A DNA stretch of 64,000 nt from Barnesiella viscericola DSM 18177 (GCF_000512915.1 NZ_CP007034.1:930001-994000), one strand, 5' to 3'. Shown: positions 16,515 to 24,826, counted from the first letter of the stretch. Made by a program: numbers and translations. The notes: generated by a model not told the origin, from the letters alone.

Positions 16515-17897
16515 GATACTGTTCCAAAAAGTGTGTCTGAGATAGAGGAATAAAAAAGTCTACAGATTTTTTAGATTTGTAAAAGCAAAAAGAAACAAAA
16601 ACTAAAAAAGGAGTAGACTTTATGGAGTTCACAAAGGAACAACTTTCCGAACTAATATGCAAGCATACGGAGAAAGAAAACGGATTACATGACCTGATGG
16701 AGATAATGCTTGAGAGCCTGATGGTGTCAGAGCGCAGGGAATATCTGCGAGAGGATGGTCTTTCCGGGAACAAGTGCAACGGGTACCGTCCGGGCAGGAC
16801 CTACGGACACGGCAGGACATTGACATTCCGCATACCCCGTGACAGATACGGCAACTTCCATCAACGGATACTGGCGATACTCAGGGATCAAGAGGAAGAG
16901 TGCGAGCGTCTTGCGGGGACACTGTACACCAAGGGGTTGACGCAGGAGCAGGTCGGGGAGGTCTTCAACGACATCTACGGGGAGCATTACAGCAAGGCGA
17001 GCATATCGCGTATGCTGGATTATCTGCGCAAGGATGTGACGGAATGGCTGGGGCGGTCACTGGAGAGCCATTATCCGGTGGTGTTCATCGACTGCGTGCA
17101 CATCAAGATCCACCGGAAGCGGAGTGTAGATACTGAAGCCTTTTATGTGGTCCTTGCGGTGAAGGAGGACAAGACCAGGGAAGTGCTCGGGATCTTCAAC
17201 AAGCCCACGGAAAGCGCCCTGGGGTGGGGCGAGATGCTGAATGAGCTGCGAGAGCGGGGTGTCTGCAGGATAGGACTCATATGTGCAGACGGACTCAGGG
17301 GACTGGAGGTCGTCATCAGCGAGGTGTTTCCCGGCACGAAGCTCCAGAGGTGCACCACCCACCTGAAGCGCAATATCATCAGTGATGTGCGCAACGGCGA
17401 CAAGGGGGATGTCGCAGAGGATCTGCGGCAGGTGTTCCGTACCGGGGACAGGAACTATACTGTGGAGCAGGCATGGAGCGAGTGGCAGGGGTTCTGCTCC
17501 AAATGGGGCAGGTACTACAGGAGCATCCGCAAGCGCGGCGAGGACGCCTCCTACAAGGCGTATTTCACATACCTGAACTACGACCACCGCATCCAGTCGA
17601 TGATATACACCACGAACTGGATAGAGCGGCTGCAGAAGGACTTCCGGAGGGTCACGAGGATGCGCGGTGCGATGCCCAACGAGGAGTCCGTCATCCTGCT
17701 CATGGGAAAGACGGCCATGGACAAGAAGTCATACCTGAGGCAGGTGCCCAAAATCGATCTTGACAAGGACCTGTTCCCGGACGAATGAAAAAATCTTCAT
17801 TGGCAGGCCCTGCCAATGAAGTAACAGATAAATTGATATATTTGCAAAACTAAGAGGTCTGAAGGCTTACTCCGGACACACTGTTTGAAACACTACC
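16515..17897 (+). mobile_element. IS256-family insertion sequence, complete
   Basis: The 1383-bp element is bounded by imperfect inverted repeats (left GATACTGTTCC then AAAAAGTGTGTC, right read inward GGTAGTGTTTC then AAACAGTGTGTC). It is flanked by the 8-bp direct repeat ACAATTTC at 16507-16514 and 17898-17905. The intact YdeI copy at 14745 provides the empty site, which confirms the boundaries. An 8-bp duplication is normal for IS256. Confidence 0.93.
16622..17788 (+). CDS. IS256-family (mutator-type) transposase
   Basis: The 388-residue protein has the IS256/MULE pattern: an N-terminal region rich in RTYGHGRTLTFRIPRDR, first catalytic D in VVFIDCVHIKI (D157), second D in ICADGLRG, and E in TTNWIERLQKDFRR. 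All three are present and the frame is intact, so the enzyme may be active. Its GC content is far higher than the target gene, consistent with recent arrival. Confidence 0.92.
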   Translation: MEFTKEQLSELICKHTEKENGLHDLMEIMLESLMVSERREYLREDGLSGNKCNGYRPGRTYGHGRTLTFRIPRDRYGNFHQRILAILRDQEEECERLAGTLYTKGLTQEQVGEVFNDIYGEHYSKASISRMLDYLRKDVTEWLGRSLESHYPVVFIDCVHIKIHRKRSVDTEAFYVVLAVKEDKTREVLGIFNKPTESALGWGEMLNELRERGVCRIGLICADGLRGLEVVISEVFPGTKLQRCTTHLKRNIISDVRNGDKGDVAEDLRQVFRTGDRNYTVEQAWSEWQGFCSKWGRYYRSIRKRGEDASYKAYFTYLNYDHRIQSMIYTTNWIERLQKDFRRVTRMRGAMPNEESVILLMGKTAMDKKSYLRQVPKIDLDKDLFPDE

Positions 17898-18125
17898 ACA
17901 ATTTCTGTCAATTTCCCGATTTATATAAGAGAATCAGAATTGATACAATTCAAATAAAACGGAATGATCCAGGCCTTTACGAGAGTCGGTTGGTCAAATT
18001 CATAGAGAATACGCGGAAAGGATTACTCTATGGGGAATGGAATGATAATGGAAGATTACTAAAATACTAAACGATATTAATACATCTCTATTTTTTACTA
18101 CTGTTGCACTACATACAGAAACATC

Positions 18126-18297
18126 TGGCTCATCAACTTCCCTGTCATGATGAGCATCCTGATCGGACAGCTCATAAATATAACTGAAGCCATCGCCTTA
18201 GGTCATGTTGGTGAGATAGAATTGGAGTATCGGCACTTGTCGGGATATAGAATCGTCCGTTATTCTGTACCTTCATTTGTACCGACCTGAAAAAGTA
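18126..18297 (+). pseudogene. Second copy of the MATE transporter remnant, frameshifted
   Basis: This duplicates 15376-15549. The same residues (WLINFPVMMSILIGQLINI then TEAIALGHVGEIEL) are read, but one base is lost in the GGGGG run after GAATTG, so the frame breaks earlier than in copy 1. It lies directly before an IS1182/IS5-like element. Confidence 0.65.
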
Positions 18298-18321
18298 GAC
18301 TTGTATTGGTGACTTTACATT

Positions 18322-20028
18322 AGGGACTGTCGTAAAAAGAATAAAACTTTATAAAGAATTGATTGCTAATGTAATATAAAATCCGTATCTTAGCTAAAGA
18401 TAAAAAGAATACCCCCAAGCGCCCTGGAAAAGCCAAATTTGGAGGTATCGCAAAAATTAATCTGCATGGCTAAGGTACAAAATTTCTCTGGAATATCACC
18501 CGATCTTCCTTTCACGGAGTTCGATTTTTATGAATTGCATAGGCAGACATTCGCGACTAGCGAGCTGGGAAAAATCAGGAAGAGGCTGCCGCTACGTGAG
18601 ATGGCAGAGAACTTTGGACTGATAAGCAAGAGCATGAGAGCGAAGAAAGGACGAAAAACATACTTCACCCCGGAGGGCAAGGTTGCGCTGATGTTCCTGA
18701 AGATGTACACAGGTCTGAGCAGCCCGAAGTTGATGGAGCATCTTAACGGTAACGTCCACTATCAGCTCTTCTGCGATGTGAGAATAGACCCGATGCATCC
18801 TCTGACGAACTACAAACTTCTGGACGACGTGTTTTCGGAACTGGCCCGCGGGCTGAAGATCCAACAGCAGCAGGAGATACTGGCAAGAGCCTGGAAACCG
18901 TACATGAAGGACCTGGACACGATGTATACGGATGCGACCTGTTACGAGAGCGAGATGCACTATCCTACGGATCCGAAGCTTCTGTGGGAAGGAATAGAGA
19001 AGTCATATGAGATAATGTGCACTCTGAGTGCCAAGCTGAATGTGCACCGTCCGAGGACGAAGTACGTAGACGTAGAGAAGGCCAACCTGTCGTACAGGAA
19101 GCGGCGCAGGCATACGAAAGTCCAGACCAGGAAACTGACCAGACGCCTGCTCAACCTTTTGGGGAAGATACTGAAGGAGACCCGCACACTGGAGAGGGAG
19201 AATGCAGGTGCGGAGAAATTGCTGACAGCCAGACAGAAGAGCGATATTGAAATCATCACAAGGATGTACCGTCAGCAGAAGGCCCACTTCGAGAACAACA
19301 ATCCTCGCGAGAGTGTCAAGGACAGGATAGTGAGCATCAGCAAGCCGTATGTGAGGCCGATCGTGAGAGGCAAGGAAGTGAAGAGCGTAGAGTTCGGTGC
19401 GAAGTGCAACAACATCCAGGTTGACGGACTCTCATTCATCGAGAAGCTGTCATTCAATGCCTTCAACGAGGGAACCAGGCTTACGCACTGCCTGAAGATG
19501 CACCGAAAGCTCTTCGGTGTGGACGCGAAGAAGGTCGGAGGAGATGCAGGCTATGCCGGCAGCGCCAACAGGGGGTACTGCAAGGATAGAGGAATACAGA
19601 CGTCATTCGTCAAGCGTGGCCGTCCGTCCTTGGAAAAGAAAGAGAACGACATCATCCGCAACGAGCTGGCGAGGGTGAGGGCAACGAGGATGGAAGGCTC
19701 GTTCGGAACGCAGAAGGAACACTATGGCCTGAAACGCATCAAGGCAAGGACGAAGTTGACCGAAATCCTGTACATCTTCTTTGGCATCCACACGGCGAAT
19801 GCAGTACAGCTCGTCCGGCGGGAAGTCAACGAAATTGCTCAGGCTGCCTGATGTTCGAGGTGAGTGAGAAACGGCCCTTTCACTGGAGTATTGGCTCCAG
19901 TTGGGTCCAAAAATGAAAAAAGGGGCTCCGAAACGGAGCCGAAAATATAAAAAGATGAGTTCGATCGGAAAAATTACCGGGACGGTCTGCCGATTGACTC
20001 ATAATGACGGAATTAAACGACTGTCCCT
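18322..20028 (+). mobile_element. IS1182/IS5-superfamily insertion sequence
   Basis: The 1707-bp element has terminal inverted repeats AGGGACTGTCGT (left) and AGGGACAGTCGT (right, read inward). ATT lies directly on each side, a possible 3-bp target duplication. It encodes one transposase. After that gene two hairpins follow (ACTGGAG/CTCCAGT at 19882-19901 and GGCTCCG/CGGAGCC at 19924-19940), the second probably a terminator. Confidence 0.8.
18466..19851 (+). CDS. DDE transposase of the IS1182/IS5 type
   Basis: About 461 residues. An N-terminal DUF772-like region (YFTPEGKVALMFLKMYTGLS) is followed by a DDE domain with D in YTDATCYESEM, D in VGGDAGYAGSANRGY and E in RMEGSFGTQKEHYGLKRIKA. A coiled, basic linker lies between. 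The frame is open to 18439, but the ATG at 18466 gives the usual N-terminus (MAKVQNFSG). All catalytic residues are present. Confidence 0.85.
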   Translation: MAKVQNFSGISPDLPFTEFDFYELHRQTFATSELGKIRKRLPLREMAENFGLISKSMRAKKGRKTYFTPEGKVALMFLKMYTGLSSPKLMEHLNGNVHYQLFCDVRIDPMHPLTNYKLLDDVFSELARGLKIQQQQEILARAWKPYMKDLDTMYTDATCYESEMHYPTDPKLLWEGIEKSYEIMCTLSAKLNVHRPRTKYVDVEKANLSYRKRRRHTKVQTRKLTRRLLNLLGKILKETRTLERENAGAEKLLTARQKSDIEIITRMYRQQKAHFENNNPRESVKDRIVSISKPYVRPIVRGKEVKSVEFGAKCNNIQVDGLSFIEKLSFNAFNEGTRLTHCLKMHRKLFGVDAKKVGGDAGYAGSANRGYCKDRGIQTSFVKRGRPSLEKKENDIIRNELARVRATRMEGSFGTQKEHYGLKRIKARTKLTEILYIFFGIHTANAVQLVRREVNEIAQAA

Positions 20029-20071
20029 ATTGTAGTCCTGTCCATAATCAATGCCTGATGACGGAGGTGAT

Positions 20072-20959
20072 TCAGAAGGATATGCCTCCGTTGACAGTTC
20101 CCTGGGACTCCCATCCTATGATCTCCACTCCGTCCATTCTGATCCCGTCCGAAGAAATCTCAAGCCGCACCGTCAGCATTTTGCCTCCTTCAAGCTGACT
20201 GAGCGCCTGACCGTCCCCGGTGGTGTCCGGAAGAGTGAACGTCTTTTTCATACCCTGGAAAGAGACCTCTACAGTGACATCGTCTTTCTGCTGCGGAATC
20301 AGCATATATGACACGGAATTCCCCTTCTTTTCCATGTATCTTGCCGGACGGGCAGCAGAGCCTGATTCAACTTCGCCCTTGCGCAGATCCACCGTGCATG
20401 AGGACATCGCATTGACGGATGTGGCTACCTGCGAAAGATCGGAATCGGAATAAGTGCCGACAGACACATATTCTATGGCAAGCCTGTGGAAAGCATGAGA
20501 GAATTTCAGCTCCACCGCCGACGCCTGGTACGCCACCGGAACAGCCTTGGCAAGCAGAAGATCCGTCTCGCCGTCTGCCGGCATGTCAAAACGGAAACTG
20601 CCGTCTGAAACGGCATCCTGATCAGGATAACATCCTGAAAAATACACCGTACCGGAATTATCCGGAAGCTCCAAATCCGACCAGAAAAGTTCCGTTTCTC
20701 CCACCGTATAGATCTCGCTTATATCATCAAAGCCCTCTCCTGAAACCGTAAGCCGGAACATGTCTCCGCTTACGAAATTTCCGGAGCCGTCCTGTCCGAG
20801 CTGAGGCGACTTCACAATGGGGCCTACGGCAGTCCTTATGTCGATTTTTCCCGTCACTTCATCGCTGCCGCCGTCCCCGCCGGGAAGGACGGATCTGTCG
20901 CATGAGACGGCCGCCGGCAGAATCGCCGCAGCATATAGAAAAAATTTATAACTCTTCAT
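20072..20959 (-). CDS. Fimbrillin-family lipoprotein
   Basis: About 295 residues. A lipoprotein signal peptide (MKSYKFFLYAAAILPAAVSC) places a lipidated cysteine at residue 20. The mature part is beta-rich with the fimbrillin-like motif KFSHAFHRLAIEY, where an AxHRL signature is typical of Bacteroidales FimA/Mfa/fimbrillin proteins. Such proteins are exported, lipidated and can form surface stalks or tips. In-frame ATGs upstream at 20968 and 20965 are also possible. It ends 44 nt from the IS1182-like element and lies 74 nt after a related lipoprotein gene on the same strand, so the two are probably co-transcribed. Confidence 0.75.
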   Translation of the reverse strand: MKSYKFFLYAAAILPAAVSCDRSVLPGGDGGSDEVTGKIDIRTAVGPIVKSPQLGQDGSGNFVSGDMFRLTVSGEGFDDISEIYTVGETELFWSDLELPDNSGTVYFSGCYPDQDAVSDGSFRFDMPADGETDLLLAKAVPVAYQASAVELKFSHAFHRLAIEYVSVGTYSDSDLSQVATSVNAMSSCTVDLRKGEVESGSAARPARYMEKKGNSVSYMLIPQQKDDVTVEVSFQGMKKTFTLPDTTGDGQALSQLEGGKMLTVRLEISSDGIRMDGVEIIGWESQGTVNGGISF

Positions 20960-21032
20960 AATCATCATAATATCTATGTCAAATAAAATGTCTGCAATCC
21001 TGCCGGGCACTGCCCGACATCATTTTTCAGCT

Positions 21033-22868
21033 TCAGTCGTCTGTGCGCACTTCCGGAAAGGCGTTCCGCCATACGTCACGCATAAGATCCATCGTAGTCA
21101 CTCCGACTATCGCATACGATGTACCCTCCCCGATCAATATCTTGAATCCGCTGCCCTCATTGTAGGTGATCTTCTTGCGGATCAGGCGATGCCTCTGGAA
21201 CGGAGTGCTGCTGCCTGTGACCTGAAAATTATAATAGTCGTTGTTGTCGACATAATATACGGCCGAGATATATCCTTCATCATCGAATTCGACACCATAG
21301 AGAGCCATGACATGCGTCAGTCCGTGTGAGCGTATGAATCCGAGTCCGCGGTCATTCTCAAGGGCGTCTTTTATGAGCTCGTTGAACGTTTCCTTGCTGA
21401 AGCCCCCGAAAGAGTCGGCTATCTTCATTCCCTTGAAAACCTCCGTAAAATAGCCTCCGAAGGCATCGTCGTCGAAAGTGTCGTTTAGACCCAATCCGGG
21501 AGTGTGGTTGATGAACCAGTTGATGCCGTCCCTCGCATCCCCTCCGCGGTTACGGCTTGCCTCCCTGAAGAAATTGAATATCTCGCTTTTTTCAGTGCCA
21601 GAAAATTCAGATGAAGGGCGCGGATATTTCGGGCACACATCTCCATATTTACGGTCATACGCGGCAATATAGTCGCTGTTGATGTTCATCCACCAGTGGA
21701 GCATGCATGCCGAAGCGGCCGCCCAGCACATGTTGCTGTCATGATAGCCGGGACGGGAGTTGCTTTCGTCCGGATTGTCCTTGTCGCAGTCATACCAGCG
21801 GAAGCCCTCCTGCCAGTTCAGATAGGCTGTTTCAGGATCGCTGTCAAACTTGAACCATACTCCTGAAGGGAAGTTCCACGGATAAAATTTATCCGTATCT
21901 GTCAGCACTTTCACGGTCTCCTCATTGTAGTCAGGAGTTTCCGGCGTCTTGACTCCATATACCCAGCATATTTTCCCAGCATAGTCGGGATCAGGCTCCG
22001 GCTCCGGCTCTTCCCCGGGGCCGACGCCGCCCTGATTCAGACTCAGGTTCAGCACAGTCTCCTTTCCGCTCTCCAGAAAATCCCTGCCGCCGATTTCCGA
22101 CGGCGCCTTGAAGGTCGAGGTCTTGCCGCCTGCAGTTATTTCCACCCATCCGTCGGAATAAGGGCCCAGACTGCCCGGGAAAAGTATTGCGGAAAACTTG
22201 CCCTGACTCCCTTCCGCTTTTCTGGCATCTATTCTCACCTTTTCACCGGACGGATCATTCAGACTTCCGCTATAGATTGAAAGCGACCCCTCGGTCTCAT
22301 TGAGGACCTTTACTGAAAGGTCTTCGGGCAATGTACCGTCAGAGCCCGTAATGTTTATGACAAGCCTGTGCATGGCATGCCTGAAAGGGAATTCTATCCT
22401 GTTGCCTGAAAGCGAGCCAAGATCAATGTCGAGATGGCTCCACAGAAGATCCGATTCCATGTAGCCGTCCCCGCTCTGGTCGGTCTGCACCTTATGGCGG
22501 TGCACGTTTGACCCGATGCCTTCAGCCTCCGATACAGGATAATATGCGGAAAGCCTGGCCGTGCCGGATCCCAGGTCGCTCTTCTTCAGCGCCGGAGTCC
22601 ACCTGCCGTTCTCAAGAGTGAGAATGACATGCCTGGAAGGACTGCCGTATATATACAACCCGACCTTGTCCCCTTCCGTAAAAGTTCCGCTCCCGTCTTC
22701 ATCCACATACGCCTTCACTGATGGCATATCCTGCGTATCATCAACAAAACCGTTTTTGGTGAATGCCAGTTCAATGAATCCGTCATCCTGTACGGAAACA
22801 GGCTCCTCCGTCTTCATGCAGGCCGGCAAGAAAAGAAGAAAAGCAGCGGCTGCTGTAAACGCACGCAT
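21033..22868 (-). CDS. Fimbrillin-like lipoprotein fused to an IdeS/Mac-type cysteine protease
   Basis: About 611 residues. The signal peptide (MRAFTAAAAFLLFLPAC) ends in a lipobox, so the protein is lipid-anchored and probably surface-exposed. Residues 35-285 are fimbrillin-like (FPFRHAMHRLVINI). A PEPEPDPD linker follows, then a domain matching streptococcal IdeS in order: the catalytic-cysteine segment NMCWAAASACMLHWW (Cys about 381), SEIFNFFREAS, GGYFTEVFKG, and the histidine/aspartate segments GLTHVMALYGVEFDD (His about 519) and VYYVDNND (Asp about 541/544). IdeS (family C66) cleaves the IgG hinge. The substrate here is unknown. The frame opens at 22916, but 22868 gives the signal peptide. 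Confidence 0.8.
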   Translation of the reverse strand: MRAFTAAAAFLLFLPACMKTEEPVSVQDDGFIELAFTKNGFVDDTQDMPSVKAYVDEDGSGTFTEGDKVGLYIYGSPSRHVILTLENGRWTPALKKSDLGSGTARLSAYYPVSEAEGIGSNVHRHKVQTDQSGDGYMESDLLWSHLDIDLGSLSGNRIEFPFRHAMHRLVINITGSDGTLPEDLSVKVLNETEGSLSIYSGSLNDPSGEKVRIDARKAEGSQGKFSAILFPGSLGPYSDGWVEITAGGKTSTFKAPSEIGGRDFLESGKETVLNLSLNQGGVGPGEEPEPEPDPDYAGKICWVYGVKTPETPDYNEETVKVLTDTDKFYPWNFPSGVWFKFDSDPETAYLNWQEGFRWYDCDKDNPDESNSRPGYHDSNMCWAAASACMLHWWMNINSDYIAAYDRKYGDVCPKYPRPSSEFSGTEKSEIFNFFREASRNRGGDARDGINWFINHTPGLGLNDTFDDDAFGGYFTEVFKGMKIADSFGGFSKETFNELIKDALENDRGLGFIRSHGLTHVMALYGVEFDDEGYISAVYYVDNNDYYNFQVTGSSTPFQRHRLIRKKITYNEGSGFKILIGEGTSYAIVGVTTMDLMRDVWRNAFPEVRTDD

Positions 22869-22923
22869 TGCGGAAGCCGCATTACCACACATAAACATTG
22901 TCATATAATTGGTCAAAAGACTG

Positions 22924-22956
22924 CAGATTTACAGATTTTCGCAGAAAAATGACAAA
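22924..22956 (-). promoter_or_regulatory. Possible promoter of the protease lipoprotein gene, next to a 17-nt homopolymer
   Basis: On the minus strand TTTG (22956-22953) and TAAATCTG (22931-22924, one mismatch to TAnnTTTG) are 21 nt apart, just upstream of the start. The TTTG is the end of an uninterrupted run of 17 T on that strand (plus-strand A at 22954-22970). Confidence 0.4.
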
Positions 22957-23024
22957 AAAAAAAAAAAAAATCAACGCCGGGGACTTTTGGCAGAGTCAAC
23001 GAGCAAGTGCAACACGAGACAAAA

Positions 23025-23975
23025 TTATAACAAAAGTCTAAAGAACTCGTCCTTGGGGGTAGAAAAGTTCAACTTTTCCCTGGGCCTTCGGTTTATCTTC
23101 AGCTGGACGGAATGGATGAACTCGTCGCTGAGTTCCCGGAAGTCAGTCCCTTTGGGGATATACTGCCTTATCAGCTTGTTCATATTCTCTATCCCGCCTT
23201 TTTGCCACGAGGCATAACTGTCGGCAAAGTATACCGGTGCCTTGAGGGCTTCCGATATTTTCTTATGCGAGCGGAACTCGAAGCCATTGTCAGTGGTTAT
23301 CGTCAGCACATTCTTCCTGTACGGGTATAGAAGCCTGATGACCGCATCGGCAACTTTCTCGTGGTTCTTCCCGCAGGGCAGTCTTTCCATTATCAGGTAG
23401 TTCCTGCTCCTTTCACATAAGGTCAATATCGCACTTTTCTGCATTTTCCCGACAATAAGGTCCATTCCCCAGTCCCCGAACCTCCTGCCATCCGCTTCCG
23501 CCGGCCTTTCATGAATGCTGACCCTGTCCGGTATGTTCGTGGCTACCGTCGGCCGCCTCCGCCTCTTGTGCCGCCTGTATTTCATCTTATGCCGGCAGTG
23601 GATCTTCAATTCCCCGATACCGTCATCCCGTATCAGCTCATAGATCCTCTCGTGCGATATCTCAATCCCTTTCTTCTTCAGGTAACCTGATATCTGCCTG
23701 GGGGACCAGTCCTCACTGACAAGCAGCCTTTTCGCTTCCCCTAGGACATCTGGCGGCGTCTCCCTGTTCCTTACTGTCCGCTCTCGCCTGTCCAGAGCCC
23801 GCTCGTGCGCTATCGACCACCAATACTTCCCCTGACGTTTGCTGTTCCTCCGGATTTCCCTGCATACCGTACTCCTGTTCACTCCTATCTGCCGAGCTCC
23901 TTCAATAAGGAGAATCTTGTCCTCCTTAGAACTGAGGTGGTCATCTATATATGATCGGATCTTTCTGTACAGCAT
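23025..23975 (-). CDS. IS30-family transposase fused in frame to a DUF4143 ATPase start
   Basis: From about residue 30 the 316-residue product is an IS30 transposase: helix-turn-helix VNRSTVCREIRRNS, then D in DWGMDLIVG, D in TTDNGFEF and E in KGGIENMNKL. The first 31 residues (MLYRKIRSYIDDHLSSKEDK then ILLIEGARQIG) instead match the N-terminus of DUF4143 ATPases, where GARQIGK(T/S) is the P-loop. The usual IS30 N-terminus is missing. The junction falls at ARQIG, a string that could occur in both parents, so a deletion or recombination at short homology is likely. The DDE residues are intact, but mobility is doubtful without proper ends. Confidence 0.75.
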   Translation of the reverse strand: MLYRKIRSYIDDHLSSKEDKILLIEGARQIGVNRSTVCREIRRNSKRQGKYWWSIAHERALDRRERTVRNRETPPDVLGEAKRLLVSEDWSPRQISGYLKKKGIEISHERIYELIRDDGIGELKIHCRHKMKYRRHKRRRRPTVATNIPDRVSIHERPAEADGRRFGDWGMDLIVGKMQKSAILTLCERSRNYLIMERLPCGKNHEKVADAVIRLLYPYRKNVLTITTDNGFEFRSHKKISEALKAPVYFADSYASWQKGGIENMNKLIRQYIPKGTDFRELSDEFIHSVQLKINRRPREKLNFSTPKDEFFRLLL

Positions 23976-24099
23976 TACTTCTACACTTTTCTAAAAGAAT
24001 TGATATTGCAAATATACACTTTTCCATAAAAACATTCCTCTTGATTATACACTTTTCTAATATTATTGTCGCATTTTCCTAATAGATTTAAGGGAAACA

Positions 24100-24129
24100 T
24101 TGAAATACGAAGTTTATCAACTAAATTTG
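24100..24129 (+). promoter_or_regulatory. Promoter of a candidate small RNA
   Basis: TTG at 24100-24102 and TAAATTTG at 24122-24129 are 19 nt apart, an ideal Bacteroidetes -33/-7 pair. Transcription would begin near 24136. No reading frame follows. Confidence 0.6.
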
Positions 24130-24135
24130 CAATAA

Positions 24136-24190
24136 CATACTCACCCCGCTTCCCACAAGAACAGCGCGCTCAGGGTGAGTCTTTTATTTT
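24136..24190 (+). ncRNA. Candidate 55-nt small RNA with one stem-loop
   Basis: Directly after the promoter, ACTCACCC (24139-24146) pairs with GGGTGAGT (24173-24180). An inner CGCT/AGCG pairing extends the stem, and CTTTTATTTTT follows. Promoter, stem and T-run together define a minimal transcript with no room for a protein. It lies in the 170-nt gap between the two halves of the repeat cluster. This is a prediction from sequence only. Confidence 0.5.
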
Positions 24191-24375
24191 TATCTATTGA
24201 TCTAGTGACGTGGTTGGTTACTTTTCATGAATGTAGTTGACGGTTTAGAATTTTACACTTTTTCAAGCGAATAAATCGAACTCGTCACACTTTTTCCAAC
24301 GAATCAGACTCCTATTATACACTTTTTCATAAAAATTAAGGCTTAAAATCTACACTTTTCCATAAAATCAGCAAC

Positions 24376-24826
24376 TTTACTTTATCCCCGTATTCATATA
24401 TACGTTCATTAAAGTAAAGTCAAAATAAGGGAAGAAAAGAGATGGCTGCGCCTTGAAAATGGACTCAGCCATTTTTCTCTTTTGGCTGCAAAAACTTATA
24501 AGCAGCCCGAGGCAAAGGTCGGTCCCAACGGTCACTCCAATCAAGCACAAAATACCTCACTTGGAATCCGAAAATATCCGTGAATCCCCCCTCGATTTTA
24601 CAGCCCATTTTGGCGAAATAAACCCCAACATGCTCTATCTTTGCAGACGAGGCCAGTCAGGGCTCCAAAGGGCTGTTTTTACCTTTTTCCCTCCGTTCAG
24701 AGAGAGTCGATGAAAAAAAAACGTTAGATCTTCGATTTTTCGCAAAAAAACAAGTAAATTTTTGAGTAGTCTACCTTTTAAGATGCAAACCATTGATAAT
24801 CAATGAGAATATGATGATGCATCGGA
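24376..24826 (+). repeat. R element, full copy
   Basis: Same layout as 15565-16010: CTTTACTTTA and TAAAGTAAAG ends, the ATGGCTG/CAGCCAT hairpin, the GAAAATATCCGTGAATCC core, TATCTTTG near 24637-24644, and a tail with ATTGATAATCAAT ending GCATCGG. It points toward the orphan cobalamin riboswitch, which is transcribed from the opposite direction. Confidence 0.8.

Larger units (their letters stand above)
16104..18070 (+). pseudogene. YdeI-family gene, second copy, split by an IS256-type element
   Basis: This is a near-identical duplicate of the gene at 14745. The 5' part runs to about 16514, where reading enters the insertion sequence and ends at 16553. The 3' part resumes at 17898 (QFPDLYKRIRIDTIQ and following) and ends at 18070. 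Removing the IS and one 8-bp target copy restores an uninterrupted frame. Differences from copy 1 are scattered and partly silent, so the duplication is not brand new. Confidence 0.85.
23982..24367 (-). repeat. Cluster of seven or eight TTATGGAAAAGTGTA-like motifs
   Basis: On the plus strand the motif reads TACACTTTT(T)CCATAAAA. Copies start at 23982, 24015, 24048, 24254, 24286, 24318 and 24351, with a degenerate one near 24071. All have the same orientation, with spacing of about 32-33 nt inside two sub-clusters. The nearest copy ends 7 nt before the start codon of the DUF4143/IS30 chimera. The arrangement looks like a multi-site operator or iteron array. Confidence 0.7.

Noticed and set aside
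23982-24367. Possible CRISPR array
   Set aside because: The repeats are only about 15 nt, degenerate and irregular across a 170-nt gap, with no cas genes nearby. A binding-site array fits better.
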